From Typha latifolia (Eukaryota > Streptophyta > Magnoliopsida > Poales > Typhaceae): a stretch of 64,000 bases of DNA. The notes beneath the pieces were generated by a model, which saw only the letters and a list, made by a program, of their open reading frames with translations, ran no database searches and was not told the DNA's origin. The stretch is taken from NCBI GenBank assembly GCA_019914945.1, contig CM034109.1:8176479-8240478 (forward strand). Direction: 5' to 3'. The translations under genes were made by a program, and so were the position numbers. Below, piece after piece: positions 12,486 to 23,873 of the stretch. Positions within the stretch are counted from its first letter, which is position 1; the number at the start of each line of letters is the position of its first letter.

Positions 12486-13444
12486 GGTTCACCTTTATGC
12501 TGGGCCTTTTGTATATAACATCGTATCTGCCCAAGTAATTGGAATGGAAACAATCAGTTGCCTGCATGAGTATTTACTTTTGCTTGTGTATAAAATTTAA
12601 AAAAAAAAAACATGCTTGTATATGTATGTGTATACATATATAGTTGGGCTTTTTCTTTGAAAATACTATATATTTCTTTACCTTTTGCCCCCCTTCTTGT
12701 CTCATTTGCACCTGAAAAGAGTAAGAGTATTATGCTTGGCCCATCGAATCTTGTACAAGTTTTAAGGATGCTTGCTTGCTTTAAAAACATGAGAGGTGTT
12801 ATTGAAGCAAAAGATACCAAGGATGCTTGCTTTAAAAGATGAGAGATCTTACAATGCAAATCCCTCTTTATCTAGAGATAGAAGGCCAAGATAGCGGCCA
12901 AATGAGAATGCAATGAGAGGTTTATGCATATTTCTTTCTTTACTTCCTCTTCTTTTTTATTAAATATTTTTGACAGGAAATCCCAAGTTATGTGCTTCAT
13001 TAAGATAATGAAAAGAAGGTTGGTCATGTCTGTGATTTACTTTCTTTCCTTTTCGCCATGTATTTTTTTTTTCAAACTTTCCCGCCAGTCTCTTCCCCGC
13101 CATTCCCTTCTCCCGCTTCTCCTGCAAAAACCGGCTGCAACCGGTTACGCGCAGCCCCTTCCGGTTTTGAGCCCTAAAAAGAAAAGAAAAGAACAGAGAA
13201 ACAAAAATAATATAACCCTTTTTCCTTTTTCACATCACACACCTCACGGAAGCGAATTCCATTTTGCAAATTTGGGCGATTCTAAAACCCTAGTCTTTTT
13301 TCCCCCTCCTCTTTGTGCGCAATAAAATTTCCTCGCTAGCTATCATCTCCTCTCCTTTGATATTTTGGTTTGCCGCTTTCGGATTCTCTTTGGGGATAAC
13401 CGTGTAGGTTCTGAGTTCTAGGGTTTGTATTCTTTGCTGCGATC
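12486..13444 (+). promoter_or_regulatory. LIG6 3' flank and ASF1 promoter/5' UTR with E2F and telo-box motifs
   Basis: This spacer between tandem genes has an A-run and TA-rich part (12600-12680). From about 13060 it becomes pyrimidine-rich and looks like a core promoter and leader. TTTCCCGCC, a perfect E2F consensus, is at 13078-13086, and a CTTCCCCGCC variant is at 13092-13101. An AAACCCTAG telo-box is at 13285-13293, and CTAGGGTTT (its reverse) lies near 13420. E2F plus telo-box is the usual arrangement in plant genes expressed in S phase and in dividing cells, which fits ASF1. The open frame at 12924-13325 is not conserved-looking and is treated as untranslated. Confidence 0.65.
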
Positions 13445-15514
13445 ATGAGCGCGGTCAACATTACCAACGTGACCGTGTTGGATAATCCCGCCGCTTTCCT
13501 CAACCCTTTCCAGTTCGAGATCTCCTACGAGTGCTTGGTTCCTCTCGAGGATGGTAAGAGTTTATTTCTGTCTTGGTTCGTTCTGAATGATATGTTCTCT
13601 TTTTATCTTTTGGTTTGATAAGTAATCGGCTAGTTTTTTTTTTTCTGTAAATATTTTCTTCTCTTTTTGGTTAGTTGAAAAGGGTGTAGGGTTCACTGTG
13701 TTTCGGGCTTTAGCTGGGAGGGAATACTGAAGTGGAGTATTAACAAGAATCGAAAAAGAAAAGGAGATTAATTATATTCGAGGCCTCCAATTTGATTTAG
13801 AATCCTTGCCTTTTTTTCTTGGGATGCAAAATGTTTTTGGTGAGTTGATGGCTTCCAAATTCTAACAGTCAGATAGCTTGGCTATAGTTGAGTAACTCTA
13901 ATTTTCCTTTAGATTGATGTACTGCTATGGTCAGGGCATTGATTGCTGTATTTTAATGTTGTTGATTCATGTTATTATGCACCTGTCTGTTGATGCATAA
14001 TTTTGTGCCAGCATGGCATAATGAGAGGAGAGATGGGAGGCAGATTGGGCCGGGTTAGGCCCTAACCCTTAGTCTGCTTCTTCCCCCTCTCCGTTGAGTG
14101 ATGAACCTAACGCACTTCGTTGTCAGCATAGTTGTGCCTGGCGCTTGCTAGTCAAATATCCTTTTCACTCAAGAGATCCTACAGGAAAATTTGCTCATTT
14201 ATTCCATCTGTTATTTTATATGTCGGTGGCACTTAAACTCTTAGTCCTTTTATATTCTATTTATATGAGTTGTCACCATCCGTTGTACCATAAAGGCATA
14301 AATTTGTTGCCTTTCAAACCCCTGAGGAAGAATGAATGTTGTAAAGTCTGTTTAGGTTGCTTTCTACAAAGCTGAATGTTGTCAAAACCAATTCAATTGA
14401 TCATGCTGCTTGAATTCTTGAGTTTCAACAATACAAACACCTATTTATTATGATGTAACATTCCGTCCCCATTAACCGCTCAGGCATCGACCCAGGAAGA
14501 ATTCATTCTAATAAACAAATACTAGTTCTAGTATAATTTTCTTTAGTGAACTATGTTGGCTGTTATATGCAACTTCTCTGCATTAATGAAGAAGAAACTT
14601 ATGTTGTGGCCTGTTGTAAGGTAAATCTTCTGGATACATGTTAATGGATAGTTATTTGTTTTCTTATTCTTTTCTCTAGGTCATCTAAATCGGTCTCAGT
14701 TCTATGATTTTGTTTACACGGAATATGAAGTGCTTATTTTCACAAGTTTATGTGCTCAAATGTGTATGGCTCATGTAACTATATGCAATTATGCATTCCT
14801 TGAATATCAATAACCTTATTTCTGACGTCAAAGTGGGGATCTAGTAAACTTTCTTGAACCTCTCGAGTTAGTTGTCTTTTGACACTATATCCTTGTCTTG
14901 TTAACATATACAGATGACTGCTGGATAGTTAGTTGTTTGTATCTTGTTCTAAATTGACCACATTTCTCCTCACTCCAGATTTGGAATGGAAGCTCATATA
15001 TGTTGGATCTGCTGAAGATGAGACTTATGATCAACTTCTTGAGAGTGTACTTGTCGGCCCTGTCAACGTTGGAAACTACCGTTTTGTATTCCAGGCAATT
15101 TTAGCTAACTGGATTTCATTTGTCAGGTTTTCATGCAGCAATTTTGCATTGTAAACTGACTTGATTTAGAATTTCTCTTTTCAGGCTGACCCGCCTGACC
15201 CATCAAAGATTCGCGAAGAAGATATTATAGGTGTCACAGTGCTGCTCTTGACTTGTTCCTACATGGGGCAGGAGTTCATTAGAGTAGGTTATTATGTGAA
15301 CAATGACTATGATGATGAGCAGCTTAGGGAAGAACCACCACCGAGAGTGCTAGTTGATAGAGTTCAGAGAAATATTTTGGCTGACAAGCCCCGTGTTACA
15401 AAGTTCCCCATCAATTTCCATCCCGAAACAAATGACAGTGCTGCGCAGCAACATCCCTCTACTTCACCTGAAATTCGCCCAAATGATGAAACCCAGCCAA
15501 ATCAGCAGCTATGA
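13445..15514 (+). CDS. ASF1: Histone chaperone ASF1
   Basis: Three exons (13445-13553, 14979-15094, 15185-15514) give 184 aa. The protein starts [20 protein letters not shown] and continues through the conserved ASF1 core ([57 protein letters not shown]) to about residue 155. A short, variable, Gln/Pro/Asn-rich tail follows. ASF1 binds the H3-H4 dimer in an Ig-like beta sandwich and hands it to CAF-1 or HIRA during replication and repair in the nucleus. The frame requires intron 2 to use a GC donor (CAG|gcaatt at 15095). Reading through would replace the conserved [14 protein letters not shown] segment. E2F sites upstream fit S-phase control. Plants usually have two copies (ASF1A/ASF1B); I cannot say which this is. 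Confidence 0.95.
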
Positions 15515-15725
15515 TGACATGAGAACGAGCTTTAGATATGCTCAACATGTCAGAATGAGGTGTGCACACTCAAAGAATGCTGAATTTGCTGGCTCTTGTG
15601 ATGCAAATATTTTGTGCTTCACTCGAACCTTGATGTGCTAAAAGGGCTCGTGGGTCATGGGTGGAGTTGATAGTGATGGCTGATGGAATCAGTTGCTTAA
15701 CTTAGATGCCTTCGTTCATCTGTTT

Positions 15726-16046
15726 TTGTTGGAATGCTCACAAGTATTCAAAAGCGAGTGTTGTAGCTGGTACTCCAATGTATAATTTTGAGAAAGAATT
15801 GGTTAATTTTTAGTTTATGTTTATAAGCAATGCTTATCTTTGAATTCCAGAAATGTTTGGTCAATCTTTTACGTTATTTTGTCCTTGATCTGGTAATCTG
15901 CTGCAGAGTTATTCTTGGTAATGATCTGATCATTGGATCCTAATCTAATAGGCTAATAGCTAGGCTACAAAGACTATACATTAAGCTTTTACTTGTGAAA
16001 TATGAATACTTTTCTTCTAGGTCCATATGCTGTAATAATAATCAAA
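15726..16046 (+). repeat. Tandem duplication of ASF1 3' flank, copy 1
   Basis: This about 320-bp block (starting TTGTTGGAATGCTCACAAGT) is repeated at 16064-16381 with an offset of 338 bp. By eye only a handful of differences separate the copies, for example GTTTGG versus GTTAGG, TGCAG versus TGCGG, and one ATA repeat, so the duplication is young. It begins about 210 bp after the ASF1 stop and probably includes the 3' UTR end. Confidence 0.85.
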
Positions 16047-16063
16047 GACTATACATTAAGTTA

Positions 16064-16381
16064 TTGTTGGAATGCTCACAAGTATTCAAAAGCGAGTGTT
16101 GTAGCTGGTACTCCAATGTATAATTTTGAGAAAGAATTGGTTAATTTTTAGTTTATGTTTATAAGCAATGCTTATCTTTGAATTCCAGAAATGTTAGGTC
16201 AATCTTTTACGTTATTTTGTCCTTGATCTGGTAATCTGCTGCGGAGTTATTCTTGGTAATGATCTGATCATTGGATCCTAATCTAATAGGCTAATAGCTA
16301 GGCTACAAAGATTATTCATTAAGCTTTTACTTGTGAAATATGAATACTTTTCTTCTAGGTCCATATGCTGTAATAATCAAA
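16064..16381 (+). repeat. Tandem duplication of ASF1 3' flank, copy 2
   Basis: Second copy of the block at 15726-16046. The junction between copies (16045-16063) repeats the words CAAAGACTATACATTAAG that also occur inside copy 1 at about 15969. Short-homology slippage or unequal exchange could have produced the duplication. Confidence 0.85.
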
Positions 16382-17365
16382 TAATAATTTAGCTTCTTTT
16401 GATATTTAATTTTAATATTCTCTCATCTTATTCTATATAATGTTTAAAAAATAATTTAAAATTATTATTTGATCTTAAATTAGATAGCATGTAAATAGCA
16501 ACCACTTCAATTATAGTTAAGATTCTCTCTTCTTTTAAAAGATAATAAGTTGAAAAATAGAAAGAAGATATTATCAATTCTCAACATAAATTTATTATTT
16601 TTAATACTTTAATATTAACTTTATATCATATCAATATAATTATTATTTTTTATATTAGTATTCAACTATACATTAAAATAACTTATATTAACATTAACGC
16701 TCTTCTACTGGTATTAAAATTTTAAATATTAGCCTTATTCACAAGTGAAGGAGGCCTAAGATCAATAACGAAACAGCAAACTATATGGAGGTGAATAAAC
16801 GATGAACATAGTAAAGAAATGGTAACTGAATCAAGTGACAATATAGAGCACATCGATCGCCTTATAGCTGGATCATGTTATCCAGTCTTAAGCGCTAATT
16901 ATGGTTCATGTCTTGGAAAACCTCTCGGGCATCAAATTCATATCGTACATGTTCAGTATCCTTAGTGTAACACACTAAAATGCTTTCTTACAGTGCATGG
17001 TATCAGAAAAATAATCACCTTGGAGGTTTGTCAGCAACCCACAAACCAAAGAACTACATCAACACTAACCAGACACTAAAATGCATGGAGTAGAAGCCAA
17101 TACTATAAAAGTTGGAATCTTTTCTTTAAGTGTTGCATAAATGAACAGCTGGAAATGATTAGAGAAAACAAATTGCCTGTCAAATTAGTCAATTAGAAGC
17201 CATGGACTCAAAATTTCACTCATAGGTGGAGATAAACAACAATTAGTAAGGATGGTTTACTTTCCTATCCATCCCGGAGAGGAAGGTACTTTGATCCACG
17301 CAAACCACTAGAACTAGCAGTTCGTAGTTCAGGATAACTTCTGCAGCCATGGGAGGATTCTCCAT

Positions 17366-20300
17366 TCAACCCTCTGTATTTGTCATGCGGCGCTTCTTGG
17401 GATTCCCTGTTGGCTGTTCTGGCTTTTGCTTCTTCTCAGAATGATTTCTCAACCTCTGCATCATATACCATGCAAGTTATCACATATTTGTACGCAATGA
17501 TAACTTGTTCTACGATTAGTGAGTTGTCCATCAGCCCTCGAGAGAAAAGGCTTACCTTTTTCCTTCTTCGGTTCTGCCGCTGCCGTCCTGAATCTTTCTT
17601 TTTGGGAGCATCCTGTTCCTGATATTTCAAATTAGAAAAAGGGACATGTTATAATCTCAATAAAAATGGGTGAACTACTGAAATTTTGAACATTATTATT
17701 TTGTCAGATAGACAGTCAGTGGATGTACTCAGAGAGTACCTGAGCAAGCGCCATAGTTCGAGCATATCTTTCTGCATGGGTTTCTTGGTCCTCCTCAAGT
17801 TCACCATCACTATTAAGCATCAGCTTAAGCCTTCCTTCTCTTAGTAGCTTCTTGGATCGGGCGTGTCTCTATGGGCACGGGAAATGTCTATTAGCAAGTG
17901 CAAAAGATAATTGAGCTGAACCATAAAAAAAAACATGGCAGGTAATTTGATGGCAAACAATCATATAACTAGGAGAAAGCAGCGTAAACCCCATCCAATA
18001 AGTTCTTGCCTACTGACAAAAGCCACTCTATATTGCTTACCTTTGATTTAAGATGTACCCTAATTGTTTCCTCGCTTAAGCAGACAATTCTGGGACAGAG
18101 TCTGCACTTAAACACTGATTTACATTTCAATATATAACTGGCCATATCAGGTTCAGTAGGGTCATCTATGGCAGGGGCATTCTTTCCAGCATTTTCATAC
18201 TGACAATCTTTAAGAAAAACTTCATTAGTCAGATGGTCATTTTTATGGTTCTTATCACCTCTCTTCGAGCTCTCTTCTTCCTCATTAACAAGCAAACCTG
18301 TTCACAGTTTAAAGATGGTATTTGTGAGATATCTGCAAAGTGGCAATCCTCAGTAAATGATAAATAGAGCACAACATATTTCATATGTTATTAGGAAAAG
18401 GAATAAAAAGAAAGTGATAATGATTTATACAACAAAAAAGTTAGTAACTAATCAGAAGAAAAAAGGAATAAGTATTAAGATGCTATTAGATATTAAAAAT
18501 AGAAGAAAAATGCAACTCACTACACAACATGTCAAGCTAAGCTCAATCCAGTGGTTATATTGTTAATCCTCCAACCGCCGAAGGAAGTAAATGTTTACAA
18601 ACCAAAAAATTTATCATATCAAGTCACTCAAAGATGTCCGAGCAAAAACATCTAGACAATTTTACCTGAAAAAGGCTATAATATTTTATGGGTGGAGCAG
18701 AAAGGACCCTTAAGTAAGCAGTTCAGAGAAATAGGCCAGAGGGTTTCAAAAGCAACTGCTTCTAGATGTGATGATAAGATCTCAGATCAGGAGCAGCTAA
18801 TACATTTTTAGCTTATCTGCTCAAAATGAGCAAGAACATATGCTCCATCTTTTGATTATCAAACTGTAGCTCAAAACACAGGAAGAAGTTAATACTTAAT
18901 AGACCAAAAATTGAGGGAGAAGTGAAAGAAAAAAATATCAAATTCTTTTTCAGCTTCAGGAATAATAGTTTATACCATCATCTCTCATAGTCTGAAATTC
19001 TGTGATACTTGAGCCCTTGCGAGACAACGCCCATAATTAATAGCAAAAAGACCAAATGGCTGAAAGATGAGGATTCAAAAACAACATCACCTTCTCTCTT
19101 CACCTCCTTATTCCTTTCTCTTCTTCTTTTTTATACTTTACCTTTTACTTTTCTTCTCTCTACAAACCTTCTATTTCCAGCCTAAAGGCCTGGATGCATC
19201 ATTACCAAGATAACCACACTCTCCAGATTTGCAGCATCATAAAGTATGTTTGGTCCCATTATGTTAATGACCAACCATTAGTGCTCGATGAGCCCTTTCA
19301 TGCTCATAAAGCTGAATCCAATTAGGCATATGACAAGCTGACACAGGTTAAGGTCTCCTCTCAGAATAACTCAATCTGCTTAAAGAAGTTAATTTTGCTA
19401 ACGAAATAATAGTTCTGGTATTCTCTTAGACTCTCAAAGTGTACAGTTCCTGGCGTTACATCCATAATGTTCCAAGAAGAATGTCTACCCTTAGAAAGAG
19501 ATCACTTACTAAGTAAGTTCTATTGTCGGATCGTAAAATGGTAATTAGCATTGATAGAATTTTTAGACAATTATTTCAATCATTGAAATGCAACCTTTAT
19601 GACCAGATATCTGCAATCCAACTTATGGATCGACTTGAAGGAGCTAACCCATATTGTTGACACTGATCCAGGAAATGGAGCTAGACTGCTGGTCTTTAGA
19701 AAAATGATATTGGGTTTTATGAATTCCAGAGATGACGGCAAAGAAACAACTTGACGATGGTCTTTCTTTGCTCTATTATTTTATTCTCTTACTATTCTTA
19801 TAAATGAACATCTCTGATTAATCCAGTCACAGATCCTGATTGAGAAATAAAAATTATCCCTATGTCATTACCAGGATGTCCCCCTTTACTAAGGAAATTC
19901 CAAACCTAGAGTCATAGGCTCGAAGTTAAGTTCAATCCATCCCAGGGACTTCACTGATTCTTTCTTCTACTAATTCATGGTGAATAGCCAGAAAGCCCTA
20001 AGGGTCTACCTGTGATTTATCATCCAAGGCATGTCAAGGTAGATGTCTAACACAAACTTTCATCCAAGAAGACTCCAATTATGATAAATGGTCATATTTT
20101 TGCATTTTAAAGTTTAAACTATATTAATTTGCATATAGCCCAAACATGAAACCAAACAATGTAATGCCAATTATTCAAGTAAACAAGGTTAGATTCCATA
20201 TCACAAACTAACCAGATAAAAGGAGGAACCACTTCAGAAATAATCATTCAAAGACCACACTTGAATAACTAAAAAACCAAAAATTACCAGTGGATTCTCC

Positions 20301-20947
20301 GTCAACATCATTTCCAGAGCTATCCTCGCTTTCATATCCTGAACCTGTCAAAAACACGAGGAAAAAATATATATACATATATATCACCATAACGCATACA
20401 ACACTGACTAACAAGAGCAGAAACGAGCATCACAACCAAATTACCAAATGCATATGTACGAAATAAAAAATATTAAATTCCACGTCCATACAATCCTCAT
20501 TACCAAGTAGATCAATAACATAAACCTAGAAATTACCGCCCACCGTCATCTGCTATCAACAAGCAATAAAAGAATGCCCAAATCAACCCTAATTCCTAAT
20601 AAGACCTCATTATTAACCGCCCACTTATATAAGAAAAAGAAAACCGTCCAAACCCCATTCCCGATACATCAAGACGTGAAGGGAAAGCTGGAAAAGAAGT
20701 AGCACAACAGAGAAAAAAGGATGAGAAGAAAGCCACCAGGCGAAGGCAACCGAGTTTCCTGGTTCTCATCATCTCCTCCAATTGCTTCTTCTCCTCCTCC
20801 TCCTCCTCCTCCTATTTCCTCTTCTTCTACTTCATCCTCGACATGGGGAGTGGAATCGGAGTCGGATTCGGACTCCGATGAGGAAGAAGAAGAGGACGAG
20901 GCGCTCTTATCGCCATGGTCTTGCTTGTAGAAACGCCTCTTTATCAT
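17366..20947 (-). CDS. C2H2/U1-like zinc-finger nuclear protein, uncharacterised plant family
   Basis: Six exons on the minus strand (20737-20947, 20288-20344, 18041-18297, 17740-17868, 17556-17618, 17366-17455) give 268 aa. The N-terminus is a basic start followed by poly-Ser, Ser/Glu/Asp repeats and poly-Gly (residues 14-55). In the middle is one zinc finger, CRLCPRIVCLSEETIRVH then LKSKRH (CX2CX13HX5H), with the basic helix extension (RHARSKKLLREGRLKLML) typical of U1-like/JAZ fingers in RNA or ribosome-biogenesis factors. The conserved block EDQETHAERYARTMALAQ follows, then a Lys/Arg-rich tail (QNRRRKK, PKKRRM) that should act as a nuclear or nucleolar signal. The finger is split by the exon 3/4 junction (LKSK|RHAR). 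A nucleolar or RNA role is inferred from composition only. Intron 2 is about 2 kb and shows nothing remarkable. Confidence 0.85.
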
Positions 20948-23873
20948 TTCTTCTTTGCTTCTCAGAGAGAGAGAGAGAGAGAGACCGAGCTCGGCGCTGT
21001 GTGTTAGTGGCGGAAATAGGGATGGTTTTTGGAGGAAGGTCGTAGATGTCGGCTTTGTCGCAGTGAGGTACGGTTTAACTGGGTCGGATTTTATTGGATC
21101 GATTCAGGATCCGTTAAAGAGGTTTGCATGATTGGATCCGCAACTAAAAAAAATTTTAACAAAAAAAATATATTCATTAATTAATTAAAAAAAATCTGTG
21201 TCTAAAATCTAGTCTTTGCAATAAAAAAATTATATAAAAATCTTCATTCATAACTTATAAACATAATACATGCCAACGTTCGCGTATAAATATGGATTGA
21301 GATTCGGTACACGCTAATTCTATTCGGATATGTATAAATAATAATATATTAATCATGCATGTTCAACAGTTATAATTGTGCGTTCTAATTCTAATCATTG
21401 AACACATGTAATTCATTTGTTACTGAATCCAAACTAACCCAAGTGGATTGGCTTATTGTAGTTATTCTTATTTTAGTTATAAAGCTAAAAAGATGTTAAC
21501 ATCTTTTATTGAAATGTTAATTTAAAGTTAGTAATCCAACTCCTATGAAGTAGTAATAAATTAGAGAAGAATAATAAATCTAAAATTAGGTCTGAGTTAC
21601 CTCAAACAATACCAAAAACCTTAAAAAATAAAAATAAAAATTAAGATTAGCTTATAATCTGTACCAAGAATGTACTTCCAAATATTATATGTCTACATTT
21701 TCCTTTTTTTTAGGGGTGAAAAGTACCGTAGAATGATAGTTTTTCTAAATGTTGCATTAATAGATGTAATATTTAACTAAAAACATGATTAAAAAAAAAT
21801 ATATCAAAATTTATCCCCGATGTATCCTTATACAAGAAGGATGCAAAACTAGAGGGAACCATGCCCAAAAGTTATAGGGGCTTCAATAAAACAAGATAAA
21901 GGTCCAAAATATTGCGTTTGGGCTGCCACTTGACATAGGTATGAGGAGGTTTGGGGAGGGGGTTGGCTTCTTATTGGGCTAAAAACTCTCAAGGGCCAAA
22001 CCCATCGTTTCCAGAGCTGCCAAAGTTGTAGCCTTCTTTGATTCGGTCACATAGAAAGCACAAAAATTATGGATATAGGTGGCTAACTAAACCAACCTCT
22101 TATTACAAGTAGTCCTGGCAAAAAAAAAAGCCGTGGCTTGTAAGGTGAGCTTGGCTCGAGCTCTAAGTGAGTCGAGTTCGAGCTGAGCTGAGCTGGCATT
22201 GGGTCACTTAGACTCGATTTGATTAGACTCGATTATATATAAATATATGATTTAGAACCGTTAGATCTTATATCCAACGGTTGATATGATATAGATATAA
22301 TATATAAATAAAGAGAAAACCTTAGCTTTCTCTCCAAATCCATTGCCTATATCGATTGGCACCGCCCAAAGGTTCAAATTCTCTATCAAAACCCTCTTCT
22401 CCATTGAAACCCCACTAGCTTATCTGGTTACCAAAGAACGACCATCTCTCTCTTCACCATCGAGGCACCAACGGTAATCATCTTTATCTTCACCATTGAG
22501 GCACTAATGATCAATCCTCTCTAATCTCAATTGGACCACTGAAACCCCATCTTCACCATGAAGGCGACATCAACAGCAAATCATAATAAATATACCCTAG
22601 CCTATTTAGCCCACGAGCTAGCGAGCCAAGCTCGAGGTTCGTTGAGCTAGCCTTGAGTCGAGCCGAGCTTCTCCGACTTGATTTAAACTCGAGCCAAAAT
22701 AAAATTACTATCGATCCGAGCCAAGCTAGGTCTAGCTCACTCAAGCTCGGCTCACTTGCACCCCTAATTACAAGCACCCGTGATATGCATATATATTATA
22801 GTTTTACCTCTATTAATATTATTTATTTTATTCATCGAGCTTGCTTTTCATAAGATCTACGAAGACCCGTGGGTTCGAGTAGCAGTGGGGCCGTAGCCTC
22901 CGACCAACAAAAACCAAAGTTCTACGATCCGCCGCCTCGTCCAGTCTTTTCCTTTTGTCTTATTACACGTCGCATGTCTGGTACCTTGATATAGAAGCTT
23001 AGCGCAATACGACAACCCAAAAAAGACACGCTGCCTTCTTTATCACATCCCACGTCGTCAATTCTCAGCAATTTCTCTCTCTCTCTCTCTTACTTTTTCG
23101 TTTTCCTTGATCCAAAATAATCCCTAAAATTTTATCTGACCCGTTCGATTAGAATTTTCGCAAACTTTTGATTACGTGGCTTTCGAATCTTAACTTTTCC
23201 CGTGAATAAAATAATTTTTTTAGTATATTTTATAAATTACACTCTATATTTTATTTATTTTTGACGTTTATCTTTTTATATAATTCTTATTTAATATCCA
23301 ATATTTATTTTAACCAATTGATATCGATAAAATTATTAAAATACTCTCACTATTATTTTTTACTTCCGTTAAAGAAAGTCATGAATAATTTATATATTTA
23401 TAATTTATTTTATATATTATAATATAATTTTTTTTATTAATACTGTTTAAATTAATGAAAAGTCTTAAATATGAATTATACAAAAATAGGAATCAGGTTA
23501 AAAAAAATTTGAAAGACAGAATATAAATAATAAAATAAATAAAATGTAGGGTGTTATTTATAAAATTTTCTTTTTTTTTTAACACTCATTCGAGGATTTT
23601 GAATTACAATTTTCTTTTTCTCTATAGTTTTCACATGACATTGTAGACTAAGGATATCAATCAAAGATTATTTCTAGAATTTCTAAATTATCGTTTTATA
23701 TTTAGAAAGAGGTTTGTTTACGAAATATCGTGTTAACCGGAAAATAACGAAAACGTAGGGTGTTCTTTGAAAATATTGTTTTTCATATAGTGATATAGAT
23801 CTTTATCTTTCTATATTTATACCAAACAGATGTGAGAGAGAGATCACTCTCTCTAATCTCTATCCTTCCAGAG
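20948..23873. other. Divergent spacer between zinc-finger gene and MATE gene
   Basis: This 2.9-kb region has a (GA)n tract at about 20963-20984 in the presumed leader of the minus-strand gene. AT-rich sequence follows (21140-21800). The hAT-like MITE is at 22110-22766. A (CT)n tract lies near 23070-23092, and very AT-rich sequence (23200-23600) precedes the MATE leader. No coding region was found. The words GAGTCGAGCT and GAGCTGAGCT near 22165-22195 and 22620-22750 belong to the MITE. Confidence 0.55.
22110..22766. mobile_element. Non-autonomous hAT element (MITE) with 8-bp target duplication
   Basis: This 657-bp element is bounded by the 8-bp direct repeat ATTACAAG (22102-22109 and 22767-22774). 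The left end reads TAGTCCTGGCAAAA; the right end on the other strand reads TAGGGGTGCAAGTGAGCC. Both match the loose plant hAT terminus TAGNNNTGGCAA. The subterminal regions are dense in inverted GAGCTCGAGC/GCTTGGCTCGAG words, as in many hAT families where transposase binds. There is no transposase frame; the small frames here are by-products of the repeats. Confidence 0.75.

Larger units (their letters stand above)
15515..17365. other. Convergent spacer between ASF1 and the zinc-finger gene
   Basis: This 1.85-kb tail-to-tail spacer holds the ASF1 3' UTR, a 338-bp-period tandem duplication of the 3' flank (15726-16381), and an AT-rich low-complexity tract (about 16380-16740). The rest, up to the stop of the minus-strand gene at 17366, is probably that gene's 3' UTR. 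No further coding region was found. Confidence 0.6.

Noticed and set aside
12924..13325. 133-codon plus-strand frame upstream of ASF1
   Set aside because: Low-complexity Phe/Ser/Pro content with no family resemblance. It covers the E2F and telo-box motifs and fits a leader/promoter better.
20721..20930. Plus-strand Ser/Pro-rich frame at about 20.8 kb
   Set aside because: Antisense of exon 1 of the zinc-finger gene, produced by its poly-Ser and poly-Gly codons.
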